From the IMG/VR virus record IMGVR_UViG_3300005527_002139, positions 34,041-98,040 of that record: a DNA stretch of 64,000 bases. One strand, written 5' to 3'. The notes under the pieces are model-generated. The model had not been told where the DNA came from, ran no database searches, and saw only the letters and a program-made list of their open reading frames with translations. Shown piece after piece: positions 31,741 through 39,657 of this stretch. Position 1 is the first letter of the stretch. Each line of letters starts with the position of its first letter. Both the position numbers and the translations under genes were made by a program. The DNA is from a virus.

Positions 31741-32170
31741 TTTGTACTTCCTTTAAACTTTCATCTCTAAACAGTTTAACATCTTTGACTGCACTTGTCA
31801 ATGTATGTGCATAATTGATTGCCTGCTGTTCACTCATTAAAACAGTAGTTTCTGCACGAACATAACCTTTAGTCCAAACGTCCCATGTTAAGCGCAGCCT
31901 AGTAACAACACCGTTTACTAGATCTTTCCAAAACCAATCCCACTCTTGCAACCAAGGACTATTGATATCGTAACGCTTTTTAACTGCTTCAGTCCAGTAG
32001 TCAGTTTTAACTGTAGCATATGTGTTCACACTAACACCCATTTCGTCTGCTTCTACTTCTACAGTTAAAGCATGATCTGGTTGTCCGCATCCGCATACTA
32101 CGTGATACCATTTTGAATTTCCAAAGTCGTTAGTTTTTAAAATACCTTCTGCTGGTGCTTGTGGCTTCAT
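31724..32170 (-). CDS. Conserved-type phage protein with CGCGQ motif
   Basis: 148 residues from ATG 32170 (GGAGAGAAAAT before it). Contains WYHVVCGCGQPDH, a possible metal or redox pair, then DYWTEAVKKRYDI and a long amphipathic end. Function unknown. Confidence 0.6.
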   Translation of the reverse strand: MKPQAPAEGILKTNDFGNSKWYHVVCGCGQPDHALTVEVEADEMGVSVNTYATVKTDYWTEAVKKRYDINSPWLQEWDWFWKDLVNGVVTRLRLTWDVWTKGYVRAETTVLMSEQQAINYAHTLTSAVKDVKLFRDESLKEVQNGSTR

Positions 32171-32403
32171 ATTTTCTCTCCGCAATGTGGGCAATGCCTA
32201 GCTGTAGCATTACGCATTTCTTTTAGTGTCCGGTTGAGCTTTCTAGCATCAGCAGTAATCCTACGTATGCTTTTACGATCTCTGTCGCTTTTGGCCTTAT
32301 CTAGTTCTTCTTTAAGGTGTAGCTTCATTTTAGCTAGCCTACCTTCAAAGATTTCAATGAAACCTGTTATACCAGGACTCTTGTCTGCTGGCGTGCCGCT
32401 CAT
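32167..32403 (-). CDS. Small coiled-coil protein with zinc knuckle
   Basis: 78 residues: an extended charged helix (LHLKEELDKAKSDRDRKS) ending in ARHCPHCGEKI, half of a zinc ribbon, so it may dimerise around zinc. ATGA overlap with both neighbours. Confidence 0.6.
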   Translation of the reverse strand: MSGTPADKSPGITGFIEIFEGRLAKMKLHLKEELDKAKSDRDRKSIRRITADARKLNRTLKEMRNATARHCPHCGEKI

Positions 32404-32873
32404 TCTTCAAATCCTGACATTTTCATTTCTTGACTGCGTAATCGTTCTTGATGTTCATTCTCATGCAGATCACACAATGTTCTAATCCATCCGCCATTAC
32501 GCTGTGTACCAGGAGCACCACACTCTTCGCAACTTGCATCTGCCCAGGCTTCTGCCATACGTACCATGCCTGCAATAGTGTCGTCGCCGCCTTGGTAGTA
32601 GAAGCGTAGTCCGCCAAACTTTTCTTTAATCTGTTCCACAGTTACTTGCGGAACTGCTTCGGGTATTGGATGAACATACTTGTTATTTTCTAACAGCCGT
32701 TTTCGTTGATCGTTTCGCCAATCTGCGTGACTTTGAATGTTAGCACACAATGCTTCGATAATAGGATACCAACCCGCACCTACAGCAAAGCCACCATATC
32801 TGCCTTCGAACATTTTTGGAAAACGTTCTTCCATGCGTTTAGCAAATTCTTCATACTCGTTGGTATCTTCCAT
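32400..32873 (-). CDS. Conserved-type phage protein with Cys/His site
   Basis: 157 residues. KFGGLRFYYQGGDD followed by SCEECGAPGTQR and CDLHENEHQ gives a plausible zinc site. I recall this GGLRFY...CxxCGxxG...C..H arrangement from other phage and prophage proteins of unknown function. Confidence 0.65.
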   Translation of the reverse strand: MEDTNEYEEFAKRMEERFPKMFEGRYGGFAVGAGWYPIIEALCANIQSHADWRNDQRKRLLENNKYVHPIPEAVPQVTVEQIKEKFGGLRFYYQGGDDTIAGMVRMAEAWADASCEECGAPGTQRNGGWIRTLCDLHENEHQERLRSQEMKMSGFEE

Positions 32874-33310
32874 TATATCTCCAAATATTCGTAATTAACA
32901 CTTTCTGGGTTTTCTTGTAAAACTATTGCTCCGTTGGCTAAGTGAAACTTTCTAGCCATTTCTGTCTTAGGGCTTAATGTTACATACCGACTAACTTTTC
33001 TAGTTTGTTTGATATGTCTCGCAACACCAAATACTATGTCTCGACCTGCACCTTTGGTATAACTCCATACTGTATAAAACACAACAATATCACCATCGTT
33101 GTCGCAGAAGTTCATTAACTCTTGTTCTGTGGTAGGTACAGTGTGTGTATATGCAACACAGATTACGCCATGTACACTACCGCTAAAATCATCTTCTAAT
33201 AACCAAACTTGATTGGGTTTTCTAATCCTAAACTCTACGGGTATGTGCGGACGTACAGGGTCATCTTTTAAATACGCTAAGTGAGAATCATGTGTTACAT
33301 TAACCAGCAT
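32873..33310 (-). CDS. GNAT-like acetyltransferase, tentative
   Basis: 145 residues. GVICVAYTHTVPTT, DIVVFYTVWSYTKGAGRDIV and the TRKVSRYVTLSPKTEMARKF end resemble a GNAT fold: beta4, the acetyl-CoA loop (here KGAGRDI) and the last helix. Substrate unknown. Confidence 0.5.
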   Translation of the reverse strand: MLVNVTHDSHLAYLKDDPVRPHIPVEFRIRKPNQVWLLEDDFSGSVHGVICVAYTHTVPTTEQELMNFCDNDGDIVVFYTVWSYTKGAGRDIVFGVARHIKQTRKVSRYVTLSPKTEMARKFHLANGAIVLQENPESVNYEYLEI

Positions 33311-33714
33311 CAGCTTAGACCTGCTAGAAGTTTATATTTTTCCCAAGCGAGTTGTACTGAGGGGTTAGATGCAACTTCTGTTTCAGGAGCAAACGTTTCT
33401 AACCAGTAGTAGGGCAATCGTCGAGGGTGAGACCCAAACTTGCGAGGTTGGTGCAGTTTACCAGTTTCCCAAAGTTCAATGCTTACGCTACGAAATCGAT
33501 CTTCATCCTCTGCAGGATAGTCCATCCATTCTGGATTACTAAGTGGGTTACCAAAAGTTTGGCCGCCCCCGTATCCTTCCCAGATACCTTTCCATTGATC
33601 AGCATCTCTCGGATCAAAATCAGTGCGAGTGATCAACACCAACACATCGTCAATGTCTACTTTTCCGTCAACAATATCACGCACACATCGGCTGTAACTC
33701 AGTCCAATCTTCAT
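33310..33714 (-). CDS. Conserved-type phage protein with NPSV-AWEKY tail
   Basis: 134 residues from ATG 33714. Starts MKIGLSYSRCVRDIVDGKVD. The tail SNPSVQLAWEKYKLLAGLS is shared with the genes at 34631 and 38699. Overlaps the TilS-like gene by 38 nt. Function unknown. Confidence 0.65.
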   Translation of the reverse strand: MKIGLSYSRCVRDIVDGKVDIDDVLVLITRTDFDPRDADQWKGIWEGYGGGQTFGNPLSNPEWMDYPAEDEDRFRSVSIELWETGKLHQPRKFGSHPRRLPYYWLETFAPETEVASNPSVQLAWEKYKLLAGLS

Positions 33715-34312
33715 TTCGTACTCTCTTCGCAATAAGTTTATGAATGCCTGGGTTTACTTTTAATACATGCGGCATCATCTCATGTCTAATATAGTTACGA
33801 GTATAACAGATATTTGCATTACTGTCATCCTCTATATACTCAATGTTATTTAAATTTGTCCACAGTTCGAAGTCCCTCTTTCTGGTTAAGCGAAACGGTC
33901 GTACTACATTTTGCCGAGTGTACGGAATAATTTTTGCTGTACCATGCATACTACTCCAAATCCAAGTCTCTACACAATCATCCAAATGGTGTGCAGTTAC
34001 TACAGTATGGCCTTTCCAAGCTTCACCATTGAACCAAGCATAGCGTTCATTACGCCACCATTCTTCTTTGCTCATATTTTTTGGACATTCGCCTTCAATA
34101 GTGTGTTCTCTGTATCGAACATCAGTATACTTGGTACGGCATTGTTCTCTAAGCCAAGCACCAGCTTTTTGTCCATGCTCAGTTTTATGATTAAAGTAGG
34201 CCACAGTTACACGATGATTTCTACGCAAGAAATCTAGTGCAGCCATTGAGTCTACACCGCCTGAACAGGCCAGTACAATATCACGAGGGAGTTTGCCCTG
34301 TAGCTTAATCAT
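33677..34312 (-). CDS. tilS: tRNA(Ile)-lysidine synthetase-like PP-loop ATPase
   Basis: 211 residues. The N-type ATP pyrophosphatase loop SGGVDSMA is at residues 17-24, the TilS-type AHHLDDCVETWIW near 105 and NVVRPFRLTRKRDFE near 135, followed by the DDSNANICYTRNYIRHEMMP segment typical of TilS. The usual C-terminal domains are absent, as in short TilS. TilS converts C34 of tRNA-Ile(CAU) to lysidine so that it reads AUA. Two CAT tRNAs in the array are possible substrates. Confidence 0.85.
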   Translation of the reverse strand: MIKLQGKLPRDIVLACSGGVDSMAALDFLRRNHRVTVAYFNHKTEHGQKAGAWLREQCRTKYTDVRYREHTIEGECPKNMSKEEWWRNERYAWFNGEAWKGHTVVTAHHLDDCVETWIWSSMHGTAKIIPYTRQNVVRPFRLTRKRDFELWTNLNNIEYIEDDSNANICYTRNYIRHEMMPHVLKVNPGIHKLIAKRVRNEDWTELQPMCA

Positions 34313-34638
34313 GTAATAACTTGTTTCTGCGGTGTGTTACGATAAAGACTAGTACCTCGCTCGCGAATTAGGTCCACAAGATACTGCGGATTGTCTCGAG
34401 CAATATCCATTAACTCTTCTTGCCTAATTGTATCAGTAGCAGTAAACAACCAAATCTCAGGACTACGTTGTGGATTGTATCTAGCTCTCAGCATCATAGC
34501 GTTAAGATTAACCGGAGCAGTTACCGTAGTATTCTTAAGATCAGCTAGAAGCTTTTGGCGCTCGTAGGTAGTGATGTCCCAGATTCCTTCAAATCCAAGA
34601 CAGTCCCAATAGGCAAGAAATTTACGCTCTTTAATCAT
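34309..34638 (-). CDS. Conserved-type phage protein, unknown
   Basis: 109 residues with FLAYWDCLGFEGIWDITTYE near the start. ATGA overlap into the tilS-like gene. No motif recognised. Confidence 0.6.
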   Translation of the reverse strand: MIKERKFLAYWDCLGFEGIWDITTYERQKLLADLKNTTVTAPVNLNAMMLRARYNPQRSPEIWLFTATDTIRQEELMDIARDNPQYLVDLIRERGTSLYRNTPQKQVIT

Positions 34639-35017
34639 AATGGCTATCTACTAATCTTAACAATGTTTGATATTTTTCCCAAGCAATTCTTACACTTGGA
34701 TTTTCATGTCGTATGCGAGTTTCTCGTTCAGCTTGTACTACTAGATTTGATACTCGACTTACGTTGTTATTGAAGAAATTGTTGTCATGTAACCCTGCTT
34801 TTGATAACCATTCGTCATGTTCTAATAGAGCACGGAATCGATCCTCAGGCAGGTGAATTTCTACGCACTTAACTTCATCGTAAGGAATAGCTTGATATAT
34901 GTTAGGGTCGCTTTCACTCCACATCTTATAATCAATACGGCGACTTCTACGATGCATGCGCTTGCTTTCTTGTACATATGCATCATACTTGTGACAGAAT
35001 TCTTTTATATCATTCAT
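34631..35017 (-). CDS. Small phage protein with NPSV-AWEKY tail
   Basis: 128 residues from ATG 35017. The ending ENPSVRIAWEKYQTLLRLVD matches the tail of the protein at 33310, suggesting a shared docking element. Basic N-terminal half. Unknown function. Confidence 0.6.
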   Translation of the reverse strand: MNDIKEFCHKYDAYVQESKRMHRRSRRIDYKMWSESDPNIYQAIPYDEVKCVEIHLPEDRFRALLEHDEWLSKAGLHDNNFFNNNVSRVSNLVVQAERETRIRHENPSVRIAWEKYQTLLRLVDSHYD

Positions 35018-35019
35018 TT

Positions 35020-35259
35020 TTACAACCACCTTAATACGAACCAAACCATATCTTGCTCGTCAGCAAAGCAGAACCTATATTTTTTAGGAGCATCACGGCC
35101 GGCCCAAAAGAGACACCAGCGTCCAGATCGATTACCTATAGCTTCCCATCGAGCTCCAAACTGATCAATGCACCATTTACTGGCAGGTCCGTGTTTATGA
35201 GCATCAATTAGAACTTCATGATCAAGATGACGATATTCTATCACATCTGTCCGCCCCAT
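35020..35259 (-). CDS. Small phage protein with F-x-L-R-W tail
   Basis: 79 residues; ends FADEQDMVWFVLRWL. This DE-D-xxxF-x-L-R-W tail recurs in three other small proteins of the window. Unknown function. Confidence 0.6.
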   Translation of the reverse strand: MGRTDVIEYRHLDHEVLIDAHKHGPASKWCIDQFGARWEAIGNRSGRWCLFWAGRDAPKKYRFCFADEQDMVWFVLRWL

Positions 35260-35567
35260 CGAAGCATAAAAAATGTTACATCTTTTTCATCGATAAAATA
35301 GTATGCGTGAATTTCGTCAGTGATATAACTTGCATCACTTACGTCAGTAACATCATACCAAAAGAAAGTTTTGCAGTTGGCTTGAGCCCATCTTTTAATA
35401 TCAAGTCCTCGAACACCGTGATGATCTTTGGGATCGCTAATAAGAACTCGTATAGCCTTGCTCATTAAATCCTCAGGCGGTTTAATTGAGCTTGGATCCC
35501 AAAAGAACACTAGTTCATCCTCGCTGGCTAGATAGTCTTCAACTGTGATAGGACGCTGTCTTTTCAT
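35241..35567 (-). CDS. Phage protein with F-x-L-R-W tail
   Basis: 108 residues from ATG 35567; a longer frame to 35642 would overlap the upstream gene more. Contains LVFFWDPSSIKPPEDLMSKA and ends YFIDEKDVTFFMLRWGGQM, paralogous to the tails at 35020, 39158 and 39412. Unknown function. Confidence 0.6.
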   Translation of the reverse strand: MKRQRPITVEDYLASEDELVFFWDPSSIKPPEDLMSKAIRVLISDPKDHHGVRGLDIKRWAQANCKTFFWYDVTDVSDASYITDEIHAYYFIDEKDVTFFMLRWGGQM

Positions 35568-35808
35568 CCCAGTGTCTTGAATCGTAGATCGTCGCTTGTA
35601 TTTCATATCCGAGTAATGCGGTACTAATTCTAATACCAGCATGGTCCTGTCTGTGTGTTAATGAAAATGTAAAAGCAATTAGATCTGCACTTTGTATGAC
35701 TTCAACTTCCCAGTGCTTGCGATCCCAAGGAGTATTACCATGCCAACAGCGAATGTTGCGCCATTTTTTGCTCCACGGATTCCTAATGCTAAAGTGTAAG
35801 TCAATCAT
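35539..35808 (-). CDS. Small conserved-type phage protein
   Basis: 89 residues with the SIRNPWSKKWRNIRCWHGNT start and HKHWEVEVIQ-like middle. I recall this NPWxxxFxxIxCWxGxTPxxHKxWE pattern in T4-like phages. No function known. Confidence 0.65.
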   Translation of the reverse strand: MIDLHFSIRNPWSKKWRNIRCWHGNTPWDRKHWEVEVIQSADLIAFTFSLTHRQDHAGIRISTALLGYEIQATIYDSRHWDEKTASYHS

Positions 35809-36514
35809 TTTGTAGTTCGCCGCAAACTCTTTTAATAGTTTCTAAACATATATCGTCAAAGCCTGCGCCTTCCTCAACATCAGTGATAACGCCTAGCAGT
35901 TCATATGCTAGGTGTTTACGCTTTACTTTTTCTTTTTTTTTTGATTTCATCATTGCAGGTTTAGCATTATGAAACTCGCTAAAACTTTCCTTAAATGCAT
36001 CTGGATCTTTTTTTGCATTATCAACAGCATTGCGAATAACATCTTCCATCAGTTCATTAAGTGTAATGTCACGCTCATGTGCCTGCTTCATAAGATCAAA
36101 CAGCATATCATCGGGCAAGTCCAACGGAACGCTTACACGAGTGTCGTAATCTTCGCCATCACGAATAGCAAGTCCTTTTTGGATAAAGTCGTCGTCAGCT
36201 TCCAAATCAATCCAATTAACATCATCCCAGGCTTGATTGCCTAGTACACCACGATCCTCAGATTCACTGTCGTGGATGGTTTTAAACAAAGGGTTGATAA
36301 TACGATATGCACGTTCGTTTTTATAATCGCATACTTCTACAGTATATACTGTTTGAGTTCTAGTGTCAAAAACAATATTAAAACTGTAGCCGTCATGATC
36401 ACCATTCCAAGAACTTAAACTATAAGCGTCTGGGCCAAAACACATCCAACCGTAATCCCCGCCTTCGGTGATACGATAATCAACTAATTCCATCCATTCT
36501 TTTACTGTAAGCAT
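35801..36514 (-). CDS. Phage protein with possible ribbon-helix-helix segment
   Basis: 237 residues. N-terminal half: VDYRITEGGDYGWMCFGPDA and a beta-rich region. Residues about 127-165 (RVSVPLDLPDDMLFDLMKQA, then ITLNELMEDVIRNAV) look like an RHH DNA-binding or dimerisation unit. Lys-rich stretch near 195. Own promoter at 36544-36572. Confidence 0.6.
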   Translation of the reverse strand: MLTVKEWMELVDYRITEGGDYGWMCFGPDAYSLSSWNGDHDGYSFNIVFDTRTQTVYTVEVCDYKNERAYRIINPLFKTIHDSESEDRGVLGNQAWDDVNWIDLEADDDFIQKGLAIRDGEDYDTRVSVPLDLPDDMLFDLMKQAHERDITLNELMEDVIRNAVDNAKKDPDAFKESFSEFHNAKPAMMKSKKKEKVKRKHLAYELLGVITDVEEGAGFDDICLETIKRVCGELQND

Positions 36515-36543
36515 TTTTGTTCCTTATTGTTTACTGATGTTTC

Positions 36544-36572
36544 ATTATAAATGATGTTATCTCTTTTGTCAA
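36544..36572 (-). promoter_or_regulatory. Sigma-70-type promoter (TTGACA-N17-TATAAT)
   Basis: Perfect hexamers and 17-nt spacer, about 22 nt of leader with AAGGAAC before the ATG at 36514. Confidence 0.75.
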
Positions 36573-36862
36573 ACATCTGTTCGTTCATTCTTTTTTACTA
36601 ATTCTTGTTCGCATTGTGCAATGGAGGCGTCAAGCATAGCAGTTGTGATTTCTTTGGGATTCATTCCAAAATGTAGTTTAATCATGTCTACTCCCTGCCC
36701 GCGACTGATCATATCACGCAACATGGGATTCAATGCTAGACAACATTCTCGCACAATCAATTCGGCGAACTTTTCTGGGTCAAACCCTATCAACTTCATT
36801 GCGGCTTTGTTAATTTCATCGTAGCCAGCGACTTTGGCTAGGGTCTTAATTCGTTCATTCAT
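36569..36862 (-). CDS. MNERI-type small phage protein
   Basis: 97 residues starting MNERIKTLAKVAGYDEI and containing FAELIVRECC and IKLHFGMNPKE. Paralogue of the next gene. This MNERIxxLAxxAG...FAELIVREC...IKxHFG family is common in phages, with no known function. Confidence 0.7.
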   Translation of the reverse strand: MNERIKTLAKVAGYDEINKAAMKLIGFDPEKFAELIVRECCLALNPMLRDMISRGQGVDMIKLHFGMNPKEITTAMLDASIAQCEQELVKKNERTDV

Positions 36863-37041
36863 TCTTCAACTCCAAAATGCTGTTTAATCTGTGCCCTAGC
36901 ATCGTCATACCCATGTAGATATAAATTAGACATACATTCCCGAACAATCAACTCGGCGAACTTTGTTGAGTTAAACCAAGCAGGTCCATACTGACGAGGC
37001 TCCCAACATTGGATTTCAAGTTCTTGAATTCGTTCGTTCAT
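36859..37041 (-). CDS. MNERI-type small phage protein, paralogue
   Basis: 60 residues, MNERIQELEIQCW...FAELIVREC...IKQHFGVEE. Tandem duplicate of the gene at 36569; ATGA overlaps on both sides. Confidence 0.7.
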   Translation of the reverse strand: MNERIQELEIQCWEPRQYGPAWFNSTKFAELIVRECMSNLYLHGYDDARAQIKQHFGVEE

Positions 37042-37442
37042 TCTTCAATCGCCCTACGAAAAATAATTTCTTGCCGAGCAAATGCATCCTGTTCCCAGGG
37101 CATATCTAAATATTTTGTTTTGTTGCTATAACGCTTGCCGGCCCACGTATAACCATTTTTGACACTTTTTAGTATGCCCTTGGCCATTTGACGGACATGC
37201 ACCATTTCATGTGCTAGTGTAAACCCAATTTCTTTAAGATTACGATGTGGCTTAACTACAACAATATAAGAGTCTAACACGTCAACAGGAATAGTTGATC
37301 CCATATTAGCTGTTCCGTCATCTTCAATTTGGATTATAACAGCCTTACGACTTGAATCCAAACCAAGTTGTGTAATCAAACTAGGAAGAATAGCTTCTAC
37401 AAACTTTTTATTTCGTTTACTACCGCTGACTTTGAATTCCAT
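37038..37442 (-). CDS. SprT-like zinc metallopeptidase-type protein
   Basis: 134 residues with HEMVHVRQMAKG (HExxH near residue 79), preceded by LKEIGFTLA, and a later DMPWEQDAFARQE. This is the pattern of small SprT/zincin phage proteins. A second copy of the type lies at 43147. The proteolytic role is inferred. Confidence 0.7.
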   Translation of the reverse strand: MEFKVSGSKRNKKFVEAILPSLITQLGLDSSRKAVIIQIEDDGTANMGSTIPVDVLDSYIVVVKPHRNLKEIGFTLAHEMVHVRQMAKGILKSVKNGYTWAGKRYSNKTKYLDMPWEQDAFARQEIIFRRAIEE

Positions 37443-37470
37443 AGGATTCTTTCTGTGTTGCTATTTGTGT

Positions 37471-37499
37471 ATTATAGCACAAAAGAAAAGGGTCGTCAA
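37471..37499 (-). promoter_or_regulatory. Promoter with -35 in a terminator loop (TTGACG-N17-TATAAT)
   Basis: Spacer 17 nt. The -35 box is formed by the loop and first stem base of the hairpin at 37482-37512. Confidence 0.6.
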
Positions 37500-37512
37500 G
37501 ACCCTTTTCTTT
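37482..37512. terminator. 13-bp terminator-like hairpin overlapping a promoter
   Basis: AAAGAAAAGGGTC pairs perfectly with GACCCTTTTCTTT; 5-nt loop. It ends the SPFH gene unit and holds the -35 of the next promoter. Confidence 0.7.
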
Positions 37513-37521
37513 ATACAGACA

Positions 37522-37716
37522 TTACGTAGTTTTATTTTCGTCTTTCTGCTGTATCATAACGCTGGGGGGATATGATTCAAATGTCCATATCTTTACTGGT
37601 TTCCAATATTTATGGATCATATTGTTTATAGCGATGGTTCCTGCTACAACAATAACAAATCCTAACATTATTAAAATACTTCCTGCTAAAAATACAGCCG
37701 CTTGATTCATATCCAT
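37522..37716 (-). CDS. Small single-pass membrane protein
   Basis: 64 residues; residues 8-30 are a hydrophobic helix (FLAGSILIMLGFVIVVAGTI). It follows the SPFH lipoprotein by 2 nt and may act with it. Confidence 0.6.
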   Translation of the reverse strand: MDMNQAAVFLAGSILIMLGFVIVVAGTIAINNMIHKYWKPVKIWTFESYPPSVMIQQKDENKTT

Positions 37717-37718
37717 AA

Positions 37719-38513
37719 TTATTTGTTCATCATTAATGCATTAAAGTTACTGGGCACAACAATGGTCTGTACCTGTCCGTTCTTAATACCTTCACTGATG
37801 TTCAACATGGCCTGTGCCTGCATGAACTGAATACTTGCACCTGAGTTGTTGGCTAGTGCTGCCATTCTACGGCTTTCGGCTTCAGCAGTCTTAACTTCAA
37901 CTTCCTTCTGCTTCAATTCGTTCTTGCTTCGAACCAATGCGTTAGCACTTTCAACAACACTGTCTGCTGGCACAACGTTACGAATCAGCACTTGGCTAAT
38001 CATAATACTGCCGTCCAACTTTTCGTCTGCTAGGTTTCGAACAATTTCTTCCTGGATGAACTTTTCCATTTCACCGCGGTTGTCTGCCATATCCAGTGCT
38101 TCGTACTTACGTGCGGCCTTGTAGATAGCATTACGAGCATTCTGAACAATGTAGTTGTACATCACATAGGTGTCGCCTTTGAACTCTGCGTGAAATGCTC
38201 TATTCTTTGTAGCGTACAGTTCAGACACTTGTTGTGGATTGATGTTGTAAACAACCACAGCATCCAAGTCTTTCATTGTTGAGTTGTCTTTGGCCACTGG
38301 AGTCATATTCTCTAGTGTAACATTAACATCCTTGATTGGAAATGTTAGCACATCACCAATCAACACTTGATTGAACGAGCCGGGCAACAGCTCACCTGGC
38401 TGTACCTGTTTGTCAAATCCAACTCGTACACCAACTTCACCAGTTTCGATACGAGTACATCCAGTAGCAAGAACTGCGGCGGCAAGAACTGCAAGAGTAA
38501 AAATACGTTTCAT
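37719..38513 (-). CDS. SPFH/prohibitin-like lipoprotein
   Basis: 264 residues. Signal peptide with lipobox LATGC (Cys19). The SPFH/band-7 domain follows (GEVGVRVGFDKQVQPGELLP, then NVTLENMTPVAKDNSTMKDL) with a coiled coil near residues 190-225 (RSKNELKQKEVEVKTAEAES). Stomatin/prohibitin proteins form membrane cages around proteases such as FtsH. A lipoprotein form in a phage is unusual. Two small membrane proteins flank it. Confidence 0.85.
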   Translation of the reverse strand: MKRIFTLAVLAAAVLATGCTRIETGEVGVRVGFDKQVQPGELLPGSFNQVLIGDVLTFPIKDVNVTLENMTPVAKDNSTMKDLDAVVVYNINPQQVSELYATKNRAFHAEFKGDTYVMYNYIVQNARNAIYKAARKYEALDMADNRGEMEKFIQEEIVRNLADEKLDGSIMISQVLIRNVVPADSVVESANALVRSKNELKQKEVEVKTAEAESRRMAALANNSGASIQFMQAQAMLNISEGIKNGQVQTIVVPSNFNALMMNK

Positions 38514-38522
38514 TGTGTTTCC

Positions 38523-38699
38523 TTAGAATAAAATTACGATTACCATCATCACTAGAACAGCTAGTAATGCGACAATTGTACTGTATGCTACAGTTTTTGT
38601 CAAGGCCCATTTCTCTTTTCCTGACATTGATCTTACAGCAGTAATGCCAAAATAGAAAATAAAAGATAAGATGATAAATGATAGAACAATTTTTGCCAT
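38523..38699 (-). CDS. Small two-helix membrane protein (58 aa)
   Basis: ATG at 38699 (TAATG overlap with the gene upstream) to TAA at 38523. Begins MAKIVLSFIILSFIFYFGIT; a basic loop (GKEKWALTK) and a second hydrophobic helix follow. Operon position suggests a partner of the SPFH protein or a holin-like protein. Confidence 0.6.
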   Translation of the reverse strand: MAKIVLSFIILSFIFYFGITAVRSMSGKEKWALTKTVAYSTIVALLAVLVMMVIVILF

Positions 38700-39157
38700 T
38701 AGTGATTTTCCTTTGTTAAATTTGCAACCAATAAAAATTTTTCAAATGCCTTGCGCACAGCATGATTTGTCATTAATTTGTCTGCCTCTTCCTGCATGGC
38801 TTTGACCCCAGCTTCGGCAGCATCTCGAGCAGAACCATGTGAAAACATGAAACGAAATTCTTCCGGCACGTCAGAAATAAATTCTTTCCATTTGCGTTGA
38901 GTGTGTTCGTCTATCTCTCTGCTCATTGGGCGTAGTTCTGTAGCTTCCTGTATCTTACGACAGATAGCATCTTCAGCAACACGCCCAGCGGCAATCATAG
39001 CCGCATAGTTTGGATCAATGTTAAAACGTCTACTGCCACCGCCTGGGTAAACGGACACTAAATGATCACCTTTGGGAAACGCATCTAATAGTTCGTTGTC
39101 GTATTCTGATACAGCTTCGTACTTGCGTCCAATTTTTTTATAGAAAATAACTTTCAT
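38699..39157 (-). CDS. Conserved-type phage protein with NxxV-AFEKF tail
   Basis: 152 residues. VSVYPGGGSRRFNIDPNYAA and PEEFRFMFSHGSARDAAEAG; tail TNHAVRKAFEKFLLVANLTK matches the NPSVxxAWEKYxxL tails at 33310 and 34631. Unknown function. Confidence 0.65.
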   Translation of the reverse strand: MKVIFYKKIGRKYEAVSEYDNELLDAFPKGDHLVSVYPGGGSRRFNIDPNYAAMIAAGRVAEDAICRKIQEATELRPMSREIDEHTQRKWKEFISDVPEEFRFMFSHGSARDAAEAGVKAMQEEADKLMTNHAVRKAFEKFLLVANLTKENH

Positions 39158-39415
39158 TTAAGAGACCCACCGTAAAATAAACATTGTAGCATCTTTAGAA
39201 TCTTGAAACAACCACACTAAGCCCATTGTCTCAAAAGGTCCTTTGACATTTTTCTCAACCCAAGTGTCAAGAACTTGCCCTGTTTCTTGTGTCATTGGTT
39301 TGAGCACAATTTTAGTCCAACCTAATTCAATCAACATTTCGGATAAGATATGAAAGTCTATCTCGTCGGACATTCGCTTACCAGCCCGATTAATGATATC
39401 TTGTTCTATGTTCAT
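39158..39415 (-). CDS. Small phage protein with F-x-L-R-W tail
   Basis: 85 residues from ATG 39415; ends LFQDSKDATMFILRWVS. One of four small proteins with this tail. Unknown function. Confidence 0.6.
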   Translation of the reverse strand: MNIEQDIINRAGKRMSDEIDFHILSEMLIELGWTKIVLKPMTQETGQVLDTWVEKNVKGPFETMGLVWLFQDSKDATMFILRWVS

Positions 39416-39657
39416 GTCCACTTTAATATAAAATGCGTTAGAGTTTTGTCATCTGATATTTCAACTGTCATACCCTGCGTTTGTGCTTTTGGATTATGTC
39501 TGCACCATTCTACAAGAGCATCAGCATGTTCTATCCAGTATGCTAAATCAGTTAAAACTATTATGTGTTTTTCTGTACCGGTAAGAGAAGAATCGGCCAC
39601 TATGAACCGATTCTTCTTCCAGTCAGCAAAGATATCTTCGCTCACGTTAGACTTCAA
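39412..39657 (-). CDS. Small phage protein with F-x-L-K-W tail
   Basis: 81 residues; the middle LTDLAYWIEHADALVEWCRH and the end ISDDKTLTHFILKWT match its neighbours. ATGA overlap downstream. Unknown function. Confidence 0.6.
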   Translation of the reverse strand: MKSNVSEDIFADWKKNRFIVADSSLTGTEKHIIVLTDLAYWIEHADALVEWCRHNPKAQTQGMTVEISDDKTLTHFILKWT

